A DNA stretch of 64,000 nt from positions 3,720,001 through 3,784,000 of the forward strand of contig CAVTUH010000001.1 in assembly GCA_963737835.1 (NCBI GenBank), written 5' to 3'. The position numbers were made by a program, and so were the translations under genes. This DNA is from Palsa-1248 sp963737835. GTDB taxonomy: Bacteria > Gemmatimonadota > Gemmatimonadetes > Gemmatimonadales > Gemmatimonadaceae. The notes beneath the pieces were generated by a model that searched no databases, was not told where the DNA came from, and worked only from the letters and a program-made list of their open reading frames with translations. Shown piece by piece: positions 42,732 to 50,306 of the stretch. Each line of letters starts with the position of its first letter. Position 1 is the stretch's first letter.

Positions 42732-44378
42732 ATGTTCGATGCTCGCGGCGCGCGTTGGCGCGCCGGCGGTCTTGCCGCGGTAGGCGTGGCCGCCCTCGCT
42801 ACCGTTGGATTCACCAAATCCACATCGTTGCATCACGCTCGTGTGGTTGCCGCTTCGATCGGCGCTGCGATTGCACCGCCCAGCGCAGCGGTCACCAGCC
42901 TGGAAGATCTGAGCGACGCGTTCGCCTCCGTCGCATCGCACGTCAGGCCAAGCGTGGTCTACATAGTTGCGAAGCACACGGAACAAGTCGCCTCGCGGTC
43001 CCAGCGTGGACAGCAGCGCCGGCCACAACAGATGCTGCCGCCCGACATCATGCCGTTCTTCCGCGGGATGCCTGGCATGCCCGACGGCGGCGACATGCCC
43101 GACATGCCGCAAGGCGATGCCGTCGCCTCCGGGTCCGGTTTCATCGTGTCGCCTGATGGCTACATCCTGACGAACAACCACGTCGTCGATGGCGCGACCA
43201 CGGTGACGGTCCGGTTGCTCGACAATCGCGAATTCAAGGCCCGTGTCGTCGGCGCCGATCCCACGACCAATGTTGCGGTCGTCAAGATCGACGCGAAGGG
43301 GCTCACAGCGGCGCCGCTCGGCAATAGCGACTCCGCACGAGTCGGTGAGTGGGTACTCGCCGTTGGCAACCCGCTCGGCGAGGATCTCACCTTCACCGTG
43401 ACCCAGGGGATCGTGAGCGCCAAAGGACGGAGCGCGCTCCGATTGCCGAACCACTCCGCCCGGAGCATTCAAGACTTCATCCAGACGGATGCTGCCATCA
43501 ATCCCGGCAACTCGGGTGGCCCGCTGGTGAACGTCCGCGGCGAAGTGATCGGGATCAACTCGGCGATCGAGAGCCCGACCGGCTACAACACGGGGTACGG
43601 GTTTGCGGTGCCGATCAATCTGGCCCGCAACGTCATGCAGCAGATCATTGCGACGGGACATGTCGAGCGCGCGGCGCTGGGCGTGCAGGTGCGCGACGCG
43701 TCAGCTGACGACGCGGCCTACGCCGGGCTCACCACCATCGGTGGTGTCCTCGTCGAGGACTACGGGTCTCAGGACTCGCCGGCGCGCCAGGCTGGCGTCC
43801 GACCCGGTGATGTGATCATTGCCGTCGACGGACACCAGGTCAGCTACGTCGCGCAGTTGCAGGAAGCGATCGCGTTCCGCAAACCCGGTGACGTGGTCTC
43901 TCTCGAGGTTGCTCGCAAGGGCGGCGAGCGCACGACGCTGCACGTCAAGCTCCAGAGCGTGGACGGTGAGCAGGTTGCAGCCGCCCATCGCGCGAGCGAT
44001 ACCAACGGCGATGAGTCAGCGAAGCACGCGTCAGCGCCGCTCCTGGGCGTCGCCGTAGCGCCGACCGACGCGTCCGTCGTCCAGGAGTTGCAGCTCCCCG
44101 ACAACGTGCGCGGCGAAGTCGTCATGAGCGTCGAGGATGGCAGCCCCGCGTCTGGCCGTCTCTTCGCGTCGGAGCAGAATGGGCCGGACATCATCATGTC
44201 CGTTGAAGGCACGCCGGTTCCGACGCCCGATGCGCTGCGCGACGCGCTCCACAAGGCGTCGGAGAGCAAGGCGAGCGACGGCGGCGCGCCAATCGTCTCG
44301 CTGCAGGTCTACAACGTCCCCTCGAAGACGCGGCGCATCGAGCGCGTGCGACTGGCGACCGCCGCGGACGGGCGCTGA
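42732..44378 (+). CDS. HtrA/DegP-family periplasmic serine protease
   Basis: A 548-residue trypsin-like protease with two PDZ domains for envelope protein quality control. N-terminal membrane or signal segment (AGGLAAVGVAALATVGF). The catalytic triad is His in LTNNHVVDG (about 150), Asp in TTNVAVVKIDA (about 187) and Ser in INPGNSGGPLV (about 260). PDZ1 is around residues 310-405 (ARQAGVRPGDVIIAVDG), PDZ2 around 440-545. A Met/Pro-rich linker (MPGMPDGGDMPDMP) precedes the protease core. GGGAGG precedes ATG 42732. The gene is single and ends at a purine heptamer run and a hairpin. Confidence 0.9.
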   Translation: MFDARGARWRAGGLAAVGVAALATVGFTKSTSLHHARVVAASIGAAIAPPSAAVTSLEDLSDAFASVASHVRPSVVYIVAKHTEQVASRSQRGQQRRPQQMLPPDIMPFFRGMPGMPDGGDMPDMPQGDAVASGSGFIVSPDGYILTNNHVVDGATTVTVRLLDNREFKARVVGADPTTNVAVVKIDAKGLTAAPLGNSDSARVGEWVLAVGNPLGEDLTFTVTQGIVSAKGRSALRLPNHSARSIQDFIQTDAAINPGNSGGPLVNVRGEVIGINSAIESPTGYNTGYGFAVPINLARNVMQQIIATGHVERAALGVQVRDASADDAAYAGLTTIGGVLVEDYGSQDSPARQAGVRPGDVIIAVDGHQVSYVAQLQEAIAFRKPGDVVSLEVARKGGERTTLHVKLQSVDGEQVAAAHRASDTNGDESAKHASAPLLGVAVAPTDASVVQELQLPDNVRGEVVMSVEDGSPASGRLFASEQNGPDIIMSVEGTPVPTPDALRDALHKASESKASDGGAPIVSLQVYNVPSKTRRIERVRLATAADGR

Positions 44379-44384
44379 GCGCCT

Positions 44385-44430
44385 GTAGAAAGGAGAAAGG
44401 GGAAAGGAGAAAGGAGAGGGGAAAGGAACT
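44385..44430. repeat. Purine heptamer run (E2)
   Basis: GTAGAAAGG followed by AAAGGAG-type 7-mers (AAAGGAG AAAGGGG AAAGGAG AAAGGAG) and a trailing purine stretch. It begins 7 bp after the htrA stop. It shares the GTAGA(A/G)AGGAGA start with E1 and E3. Confidence 0.7.
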
Positions 44431-44457
44431 CGGGCCAGCGACTTCGTCGCTGGCCCG
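44431..44457. terminator. Bidirectional terminator hairpin
   Basis: An 11-bp perfect stem, CGGGCCAGCGA and TCGCTGGCCCG, with a CTTCG loop, then TTCCTATT on the + strand. It separates the convergent htrA and ferritin-like genes. Confidence 0.8.
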
Positions 44458-44467
44458 TTCCTATTGC

Positions 44468-44972
44468 CTACGAGCGCGCAGATTTCTTTCGGCTGCCGGT
44501 CTCGGTGCGGATCCGCTCGTCCGGAGTCACGCCCAGTGCGGTTGCGAGGTCGATCTGGTGGTCTTGCTCTTCCTTGACGATGCCGCGGATGATCTCGGCG
44601 AGCGCGATCTCACCCAGGGCATCGGCCTGCCGGAGGCGCTCGCGGTAATTCCGGATCGTGTCGTCTTCGGCGCGCAGGTCGGCCCAGAGCATTTCGTCGT
44701 TGTCCTCGGAGACCTCGATCGCCTTGGGCTGATGGACGGGATATGCGCCGAGGTAGTCCGAGCTGCCGCGCGATCGCTAGCGCGTGGTTCAGTTCCTGGT
44801 GTGCGTGCTCGACCAATTGGTCGGCAATGTTCATGTACTCCGCGCGGTCAAGTTTCTGACTGAAGATGACGTATTGAATGATTGCCTTGTATTCGCGAGC
44901 GAGATCGTCTTGGAGTCCCTGGACGAGTTGGCGACGCGCGGCTGCATCATCGTTTGATGCTTTGGGGGGCAC
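44468..44972 (-). CDS. Ferritin-like (bacterioferritin-type) protein, apparent +1 frameshift near 44760
   Basis: A ferritin-like diiron four-helix bundle: GLQDDLAREYKAIIQYVIFS (first Glu), EHAHQELNHALAIA (ExxH-like), MLWADLRAEDDTIRNYRERL, and VKEEQDHQIDLATALG (last ligands). The reading frame breaks after AIARQL: removing one base of the CC at 44759-44760 (+ strand) gives ...ARQLDYLGAYPVHQPKAIE, as expected for the family, and rejoins the second half. The start is a GTG at 44972 with GGAG upstream. It is either a recent lesion or a sequencing error. It would store or detoxify iron (inference from fold). Confidence 0.75.
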
Positions 44973-45013
44973 GGTGTTCTCCGGGGGCGATGAGGAGATG
45001 GGTGGTGAGGACC

Positions 45014-45104
45014 TCAGACGCTGGACACAAACCGCGAAGGCCGGCTTGTGGTGCATCTAGCTGGCCCTAAAGGTTTGTTCTCCAGCGTCCAGCGTCTAGC
45101 GTCT
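45014..45104. repeat. Heptamer-armed inverted repeat, family A variant (copy A5)
   Basis: The left arm is GACGCTG GACACAA ACC (45016-45032). The right arm, AGGTTTGTTCTC then CAGCGTC CAGCGTC TAGCGTC, uses GACGCTG units in place of GACGTTG, and both arms carry the change. The centre has GGCCGGC and AGCTGGCC. The right arm overlaps the stop codon of the gene at 45096. Confidence 0.8.
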
Positions 45105-45500
45105 GTCATGGCTTTTCTTCTCGTCCCGTAGCCCGTCCCGTCCCCGCGTCTTGTAATCAGATCGGTGCTCGCGGTGGCAGAGCACGCCGTGGAGGTTGCC
45201 GAGATTATCGCTCGGCCCATCGTCGCGACCGCGGATGTGCTCGACGAAGAGGCGTGTGTGTTCGCTATTCTTTTCGGCCTCGTCGTGCTGCTGGCGGTCC
45301 TCGACCAGACGTCGTTTGCCGTGATACGCGGCGTTGTGGCGGGCCTCCTCGATCACTTCCTGGGTCGGCCGACGGCGGGTGCCCGATTGCAGTTGTTGAC
45401 GCAGCCGCGCGCGCGTCTTCGGCCCGTGATCGCCTTCGGCGTGGTCCTGCGGCCCTGGTTGCTGGCCGGACCGGTCCGCCTTGCGGTCCCGTTTCTTCAC
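45096..45500 (-). CDS. Highly charged hypothetical protein
   Basis: A 134-residue protein with strongly GC-biased third positions, so very likely coding, but not confidently assigned. It is dominated by Arg, Glu, Asp, His and Gln. The C-terminal part, FVEHIRGRDDGPSDNLGNLH then VLCHREH and YKTRGRDG, has a faint HNH-nuclease look (EH ... N ... CxxxH ... KT), but spacing is not standard. The start is a GTG at 45500 with AAGG upstream. Its last residues and TAG stop fall inside heptamer repeat A5. Confidence 0.5.
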   Translation of the reverse strand: MKKRDRKADRSGQQPGPQDHAEGDHGPKTRARLRQQLQSGTRRRPTQEVIEEARHNAAYHGKRRLVEDRQQHDEAEKNSEHTRLFVEHIRGRDDGPSDNLGNLHGVLCHREHRSDYKTRGRDGLRDEKKSHDRR

Positions 45501-45615
45501 GCCTTGGGGGTCCGATGCGTCACAGCGTGCGTTGGCCGCAACTCCCGCACCACGCGACCGAGGCGACCGTCACGAAGGCGACGCATGCCTCACCGGCACC
45601 CGCCGATCCACTACC

Positions 45616-45640
45616 GGGCGACGCATTGCGTCGCCCCTAC
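45616..45640 (-). repeat. GTAG-hairpin REP-like element (type B), with decayed copy at 45577
   Basis: Arms GGGCGACGCA and TGCGTCGCCC followed by CTAC and CGGTCC on the + strand. A degenerate version (GGCGACGCATGCCTCACC) lies at about 45577-45595. It is located between the charged-protein gene and the NHL remnant. Confidence 0.8.
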
Positions 45641-45706
45641 CGGTCCAAAGGCCGCTCGCCGTGCGCCACGACCGGCCTCTTGGTTTTGCTCGAGTGGTCC
45701 CGTTCG

Positions 45707-46290
45707 CTACCGGGGTTCCATTGGGCCAGTGAGCCGGAACTTCTGGACCCGGCCGTACGTCGCGACCTCGGTTGTGAACACGTCACCTCGGGAGTCGACC
45801 GCGATGTTGTGCACCCATCCGAAATAACCGGCATTCCGGCCGCCACGGCCGAAGGCGCCAACAGCTCGCAGGTCTGCGCGCGTGATGATCCACACCTTAT
45901 GGTTGGTGCCGTCGGCGACGTACAGATACTGCTGAGCAGGATCGTGAGACAAGGCGATGTCCCACACTGAGCCGATCCCGCGGGTGTTCTTCGCAACGAA
46001 CCCTTCCTTGACGAACGTCCCGTTTTTGTGGAAAACCTGGATCCGGTCGTTGGAGCGGTCCGCCACATAGACGAGGCCGTCATGGGCGATTCGGACCGCG
46101 TGGACGGGTGTGCGGAACTGCTCGTCGGGTAACGCCGCGGGATCGTACGGTCCAGGGTCCGCATCGTTGGGTCGGCGGCCATACGCGCCCCAGTGCCGTT
46201 TGTATGCCCCGGTAGTCGCATCGGCCAGTGGTATTCATTCGACGGGCCACCCCACGCCCGGAGCACGCGGCCATCGCGATCGAGCTCCAT
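45707..46290 (-). pseudogene. NHL-repeat (six-bladed propeller) protein, truncated with internal deletion
   Basis: The C-terminal part is well preserved: VHAVRIAHDGLVYVADRS, NDRIQVFHKNGTFVKEGFV, VWDIALSHDPAQQYLYVADG, NHKVWIITRADL, FGWVHNIAVDSRGDVFTTEV. Upstream, the frame carrying LDRDGRVLRAWGGPSNEYHW changes at about 46224 into the frame carrying ATTGAYKRHWGAYGRRPNDA. In intact relatives these segments are separated by roughly 80 residues with two more blade motifs, so about 240 bp plus one base has been lost. The signal peptide and first blades are also absent, the divergent gene occupying the space. It is a decayed gene. Confidence 0.7.
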
Positions 46291-46380
46291 TCTGTGCTTT
46301 GGTCGACGTCCGGGCAGGGTGTGGCTATAATTGTCGCCCCGCACGTGGGCATTGCCTCGCACTCGAACGAAGGGGGTGTC

Positions 46381-46941
46381 ATGGTGTCGCTGGCTCATCT
46401 CTGGCTGCCGATCCTGCTGTCCGCCGTGCTGGTATTCGTTGCGAGCAGCATTATCCACATGGCGCTGCGGTACCATAACCGAGACTACGTCAAGCTGCCC
46501 AACGAAGATGCGGTTCGCGCCGCGATCCGCAGCGGTAATCCAACTCCCGCGCAGTACATCATTCCATACGCGGGTGGCATGGAGGCAATGCGAAGTCCGG
46601 AAATGCTGCAGAAGTTTGCCGAGGGGCCGGTGGCCGTGATGAACATCCGACCATCCGGGCCACCGTCAATGGGGCCCAGTCTCGTTCAATGGTTCATCTT
46701 TTCCATCGTGATCTCGTTGGGCGCTGCAGCTGTCGCATCGGTGACAGTGGCGCCTGGCGCGGGCTACTCGAGGGTGTTCCATGTTGTGGGCCTCGTCGCC
46801 TGGCTCGGATATGCCGGGGGACAGATCCCCCAATCGATCTGGTGGGGCAGGCCGTGGTCCGTGACGCTCAAGGAGGTATTCGACAGCCTGGTTTACGGGC
46901 TGGTGACCGCCGGCACATTTGGGTGGCTCTGGCCACGCTGA
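46381..46941 (+). CDS. Conserved hypothetical membrane protein
   Basis: 186 residues with an N-terminal helix (LWLPILLSAVLVFVASSIIHM), a cytoplasmic or periplasmic middle (YHNRDYVKLPNEDAVRAAIR; AQYIIPYAGGMEAMRSPEML) and at least three C-terminal hydrophobic segments (WFIFSIVISLGAAAVASVTV; VVGLVAWLGYAGGQI; FDSLVYGLVTAGTFGWLW). I recognise no characterised family. AAGGGGG precedes the ATG. It is divergent from the NHL remnant and convergent with the cytochrome gene. Confidence 0.7.
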   Translation: MVSLAHLWLPILLSAVLVFVASSIIHMALRYHNRDYVKLPNEDAVRAAIRSGNPTPAQYIIPYAGGMEAMRSPEMLQKFAEGPVAVMNIRPSGPPSMGPSLVQWFIFSIVISLGAAAVASVTVAPGAGYSRVFHVVGLVAWLGYAGGQIPQSIWWGRPWSVTLKEVFDSLVYGLVTAGTFGWLWPR

Positions 46942-46963
46942 AGGTGCTGCACGGGACGGGGGT

Positions 46964-46987
46964 GGGCGGCCTAAAGGCCGCCCCTAC
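46964..46987 (-). repeat. GTAG-hairpin REP-like element (type D)
   Basis: Arms GGGCGGCC and GGCCGCCC with loop TAAA, followed by CTACATGTCG on the + strand. It has the same GTAG-hairpin layout as type B but a different stem and flank. It is located between convergent genes. Confidence 0.75.
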
Positions 46988-47046
46988 ATGTCGCCGCGGG
47001 CGGCACCAGATCGGAATGCATCAAGACGCTGCCGAGCGTCGGTGCC

Positions 47047-47604
47047 CTATTTCGCTTCTTCGACGGCGCTGGGGAGAGCCTTCCACGCGGCGGCTGCCGA
47101 TGGTGTGAGTGAGTCCTGGCGGAGCAGGAATGTGGCGATCGCCCAGCGCTGGTCGGATGTGAGGGTCGAGTCGAAGGCCGGCATGCCGGTGTACCGGATG
47201 CCGTGGGTGATCTTCCAATAGGTGACACCGATCGGATCGTCGGTGACGTCGTCCTTGGCGAACTGCGGCGCGTGCTGATAGAGACCTCGCGCGACGGCCG
47301 AGGCTTTGCCGTCCGACGTGCCGTGGCACGTCGCGCAATAGGTACCATAGAGGTGCACCCCTTGTGTGAGCACCGAGTCGCTGACCGGCAGGGGACTCTG
47401 CAACGGTTTGCCCTCTCGATCGAGTGTGGCGTGCAGCGATCGCTTCGCCGCCCAGGTTTCCAGTCGTCCCGGTTTCGCGTCCGCGTTTGCGGGCATGGCC
47501 CCCGTTCGAATCGCGACGAATGCGCACAGCAGGATGAGCAGTCCGCAAACACCGATTGTTAGCAGGACAGTCTTGGCGGGGTTCGAACCGTTGGGCACGA
47601 GCAC
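47047..47604 (-). CDS. Membrane-anchored mono-heme c-type cytochrome
   Basis: A 185-residue protein with an N-terminal anchor (VLLTIGVCGLLILLCAFVAI) and one heme-binding motif, CATCH, within GVHLYGTYCATCHGTSDGKA. The Met ligand is in RYTGMPAFDSTL. This is the class I cytochrome c layout, found in electron carriers and in subunits of alternative complex III or oxidases. No oxidase or complex III genes are in the window, so its partner is unknown. The start is GTG 47604 after GGAGAG; a second GTG two codons later is possible. Confidence 0.85.
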   Translation of the reverse strand: MLVPNGSNPAKTVLLTIGVCGLLILLCAFVAIRTGAMPANADAKPGRLETWAAKRSLHATLDREGKPLQSPLPVSDSVLTQGVHLYGTYCATCHGTSDGKASAVARGLYQHAPQFAKDDVTDDPIGVTYWKITHGIRYTGMPAFDSTLTSDQRWAIATFLLRQDSLTPSAAAAWKALPSAVEEAK

Positions 47605-48109
47605 ATCTCTCCAGGATGACGTTGTGGATGGACGCGTGGGAGGGCCATGAATCCATTTGGCTGGCGCTCGCGTCTGGCGGAGAAGTTAGTCGAGGATCGC
47701 GCCGGTGCTAAGAACGGATCGAGGGCCAGTCACGCCTCGTGACCGGCCCTCGACACCAGGACATAACTGTTACTCGCGGTCCCGCGCGGCGGGACGCCAT
47801 ACGCCGCCCTGCCAATCGATGAGGTCACAGCTCTCCGTACTCATCGAGCGCGGGTTGTGACGTCGCAAGCATTTCTGTGACGGTCCATGCACCGTGCGAT
47901 AAAGCCGCGCAGCTTGCGGTATTCAAATCGACATTGATGGGGAGGGCGAAACTGTAAGTGGTGATGCTACAACGACTTACGAATGGCAGTCAGAACGGCA
48001 ACGCAGTTGCTTTGTAAGTCGGGCGGATGAGTGCGCCGGTTGGCGGCCTGAGCGCGTGAGCGCGTGGGTGCCCGACCGGAGTCGTCGCCACACCAAACTG
48101 GACACGATT
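47605..48109. other. Intergenic region with nested inverted repeats before pilin gene
   Basis: It contains the hairpin GAGGGCCAGTCAC and GTGACCGGCCCTC (47721-47751, one wobble pair). It also has a nested structure at 47973-48021: outer arms CGACTTAC and GTAAGTCG, and inside them GCAAC GCA GTTGC. The latter lies about 90 bp before the pilin start and could be a leader structure or regulator site. No sigma-54 box is seen. Confidence 0.5.
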
Positions 48110-48499
48110 ATGATGCGCACGCGCAGAGGTTTTACGCTGATCGAGCTGTTGATCGTGGTGGTCATCATCGGCATCCTGGCTGCGATCGCGATTCCAAAGT
48201 TCGCCAACACGAAACAGCAGGCGTATCTCGCGACGTTGAAGGCCGACCTGCGCAACCTGGTTGTTGCCGAGGAAGCGTATTTCACGAACAACGTGACCTA
48301 CACGACAGATTTGCCGTTGACGCTTTATCAGTCGTCGCAAGGCGTGACGTACGGCGTCAGCGGGGTTGCCGCGACGGGCTGGGAAGCTACCGCGACCCAT
48401 GTCGGCCTCGTCGGCGCGACGCCCTCGGGCTGCCACATCGCGATCGGCACTGCCGCCACCACGGCGAACGAGGACGAGGGCGCGCCGTATTGCCCCTGA
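48110..48499 (+). CDS. Type IV pilin (major-pilin-like prepilin)
   Basis: A 129-residue prepilin. The leader is very short and basic (MMRTRRG) and is cut before FTLIELLIVVVIIGILAAIA, the type III signal helix with the required Glu at +5. The helix continues FANTKQQAYLATLKADLRNL, then a small Thr/Ala-rich globular head with two Cys (SGCHIAIG and the C-terminal YCP) that could form the usual disulfide loop. No pilus-assembly genes are nearby, so the machinery must be elsewhere. Two adjacent ATG codons (48110, 48113) could start it. A terminator hairpin follows. Confidence 0.9.
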   Translation: MMRTRRGFTLIELLIVVVIIGILAAIAIPKFANTKQQAYLATLKADLRNLVVAEEAYFTNNVTYTTDLPLTLYQSSQGVTYGVSGVAATGWEATATHVGLVGATPSGCHIAIGTAATTANEDEGAPYCP

Positions 48500-48613
48500 G
48501 TTGCACACGAGGGCCAACAGACGGGTGTCGCGTGACCGGTAACGACACTACGACAGCGACCGAGGGCTCGTAGCGACCGAAGGGCAGTTCGTCAGGAGGC
48601 GATTTCGGACTCG

Positions 48614-48645
48614 AGGGCCAGTGGCGCATCCCGCCAACTGGCCCT
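48614..48645 (+). terminator. Terminator-like hairpin after the pilin gene
   Basis: The stem is AGGGCCAGTGGCG and CGCCAACTGGCCCT with one bulged A, followed by TGGTTT. It shares the GGGCCAGT core with the susCD and htrA terminators. It ends 6 bp before the next gene's apparent ATG. Confidence 0.7.
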
Positions 48646-48651
48646 TGGTTT

Positions 48652-48924
48652 ATGCCACCTCGGTTCATTCTCAACCCCACTCTCTTGTCCCCTCTTCTTA
48701 TCTTCGACGGCCTTGGCTGGATCGGCGCGGTCTCGGTCCTGGTGCCGTACGCGCTGGTATCGACCGGTCGCCTCCCGGGCACCGCGACATTGTTTCGCGC
48801 GCTCAACATCGCTGGCGGCATCCTGCTCATGCTGAACGCGTGGTATCACACCGCTTACCCCTCGGTCGCCGTCAACGCGCTGTGGATCGCGATCGGCTTG
48901 TACTCCATGATGCGGGGGAAATAA
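48652..48924 (+). CDS. CBU_0592 family small membrane protein
   Basis: A 90-residue protein with three hydrophobic helices: LGWIGAVSVLVPYALVSTG, LFRALNIAGGILLMLNAW and AVNALWIAIGLYSMM. The pattern YALVSTGR, then NIAGG..L.LN and YPS.AVNALW.AIGL, fits the CBU_0592-type family of unknown function. The ATG at 48652 lies only 6 bp after a terminator hairpin and has no room for a ribosome-binding site, so a start downstream (TTG around residue 12) is plausible. Confidence 0.65.
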   Translation: MPPRFILNPTLLSPLLIFDGLGWIGAVSVLVPYALVSTGRLPGTATLFRALNIAGGILLMLNAWYHTAYPSVAVNALWIAIGLYSMMRGK

Positions 48925-49021
48925 GCAACCGGTCGTCTGCGGGCCTTGGCCGTGGCCAGGCGAGCCCCACTGAGACCCGGGGCCGCTTGGCACTTTCCTT
49001 TCGTCTGTGTCTATTTCGACT

Positions 49022-49507
49022 ATGCCACTCAAGCTCGAGGACCATGAGGCGCTCTCGCTCCGACTCGGCGGATTCGTGTTGCAGGTGGAGGGACGGGCCC
49101 CGCACGCATCGGACGATACCTGGGACGCGACGTGGCTCGCAGCGGCTGCGACGTGCGACGCGCAGGGGGCGACGGTGTCCATCCCAGGGATTCTGCTGAC
49201 GAGCTGGAGCGTGCGACGCTTTCGCGAGGGGCTGGTTGAGCTCGCGCGCTCGCATGCGGGATGCGCTTTGCTGGCGGCCGAAGGGCCGGAGCTGTCGCTG
49301 TGTCTGCGCCCGGGGGCCACGCCGGGCAAGATGAGCGCGCGAGTCGACATCACGCCGCGCCACGAAAGCCAGGGGCACTGGTTTGCGTTCGAAATCGACG
49401 ACGCATATTTGGCGACGCTCATCGGGCAGTGCGGCGCCATTCTGGGTTCGTTTCCCACGCACGAGATGGCCGATGCGCACGACGCGCCCGGGCCCTCCGC
49501 GCCGTAG
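49022..49507 (+). CDS. Small soluble protein, WapI-immunity-like
   Basis: 161 residues, no signal or membrane segment. The layout LSLRLGGFVLQV, DATWLAAAATCD, LLTSWSVRRFREGLVELAR, ELSLCLRPG, GHWFAFEIDDAYL resembles the family that includes WapI-type immunity proteins and related single-domain proteins, but the assignment is tentative. No toxin gene is adjacent. A GTG at 49007 is an alternative start. It is followed 12 bp later by the DUF1499 gene, so the two may form an operon. Confidence 0.45.
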   Translation: MPLKLEDHEALSLRLGGFVLQVEGRAPHASDDTWDATWLAAAATCDAQGATVSIPGILLTSWSVRRFREGLVELARSHAGCALLAAEGPELSLCLRPGATPGKMSARVDITPRHESQGHWFAFEIDDAYLATLIGQCGAILGSFPTHEMADAHDAPGPSAP

Positions 49508-49519
49508 TCGCCCTGCCTC

Positions 49520-50293
49520 GTGACGAGTGCATCGGCAGTTTCCGGCTCCGGCTCGCACGTTCGGCGAGGGCTGCCCGTCGCAGCCGTATTCGGCACACTC
49601 GTCGCGACACTCGGTGTTGTGGTGCTGGCTGCCTCCGGCCTCGTCTACCGGGTCGGTGTCTGGCCACTACCCGTGGCGTTCACGGTGCTCGGTGTGGGGG
49701 GCTGGATCGGTCTGGTCGGCGGCTTCCTGGCGCTGATAGGCGCGGCTCTGACGCGTCCTGGAACCGGGCGTCGAGGGTTCCTGTTGTCGCTGCTGGGCGT
49801 GCTGATTGGTTTCGGGACGTTCGCCTGGGTGGTCTCGTGGCGCTTGCAAGCGCGATCGGCGCCGGCGATTCGGGATATCACGACGGACTTTGCCAACCCA
49901 CCCGCATTTGGCCTGGCGCAGCCGCAGCCCGGCGTCCCTGCGCCGCCGCCTTACGGCGGACTCAACGTCGCGGCCGAGCAACGCGCCTCCTATCCTGAGA
50001 TCGGACCGGCGGACCTGCCCGTCCCGCCGGGCGCCGCATTTCGCATTGCGCTCGCCGCGGCCCGCAACCTGGGTTGGGACGTTGTCGCGGCCGATTCGAC
50101 TTCGGGTCGCATTGAGGCGGTCGCTACGACGCGGTGGTTCGGGTTCACCGACGACATCGCGGTTCGAGTCGCGGCCACGGAGCACGGAAGCCGTGTTGAC
50201 GTGCGATCCGTGTCGCGCGTGGGACCGGACGACGTTCCAGAAAACGCGAATCGAGTGCGCACTTACATCGCGCAGCTCCAGCGGACGGTCTAA
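49520..50293 (+). CDS. Membrane protein with C-terminal DUF1499 domain
   Basis: 257 residues: three N-terminal hydrophobic helices (LPVAAVFGTLVATLGVVVLA; FTVLGVGGWIGLVGGFLALI; LLSLLGVLIGFGTFAWVV) and a DUF1499 domain from about residue 117. That domain is marked by IRDITTDFANPPAF, GRIEAVATTRWFGFTDDIAV and VDVRSVSRVGPDDVPENANR. The arrangement is common for DUF1499 proteins; function is unknown. It starts at a GTG; no ATG precedes the first helix. The gene after it is convergent. Confidence 0.8.
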   Translation: MTSASAVSGSGSHVRRGLPVAAVFGTLVATLGVVVLAASGLVYRVGVWPLPVAFTVLGVGGWIGLVGGFLALIGAALTRPGTGRRGFLLSLLGVLIGFGTFAWVVSWRLQARSAPAIRDITTDFANPPAFGLAQPQPGVPAPPPYGGLNVAAEQRASYPEIGPADLPVPPGAAFRIALAAARNLGWDVVAADSTSGRIEAVATTRWFGFTDDIAVRVAATEHGSRVDVRSVSRVGPDDVPENANRVRTYIAQLQRTV

Positions 50294-50306
50294 GGGCTAA
50301 ACCGCG

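Noticed and set aside
45165..45827. Hydrophobic + strand frame with membrane-like stretches
   Set aside because: It crosses REP elements and lies antisense to a gene with strong third-position GC bias, so it is most likely a shadow.
47605..48109. Sigma-54 promoter for the pilin gene
   Set aside because: No GG-N10-GC element with TGGCAC/TTGC context could be found.
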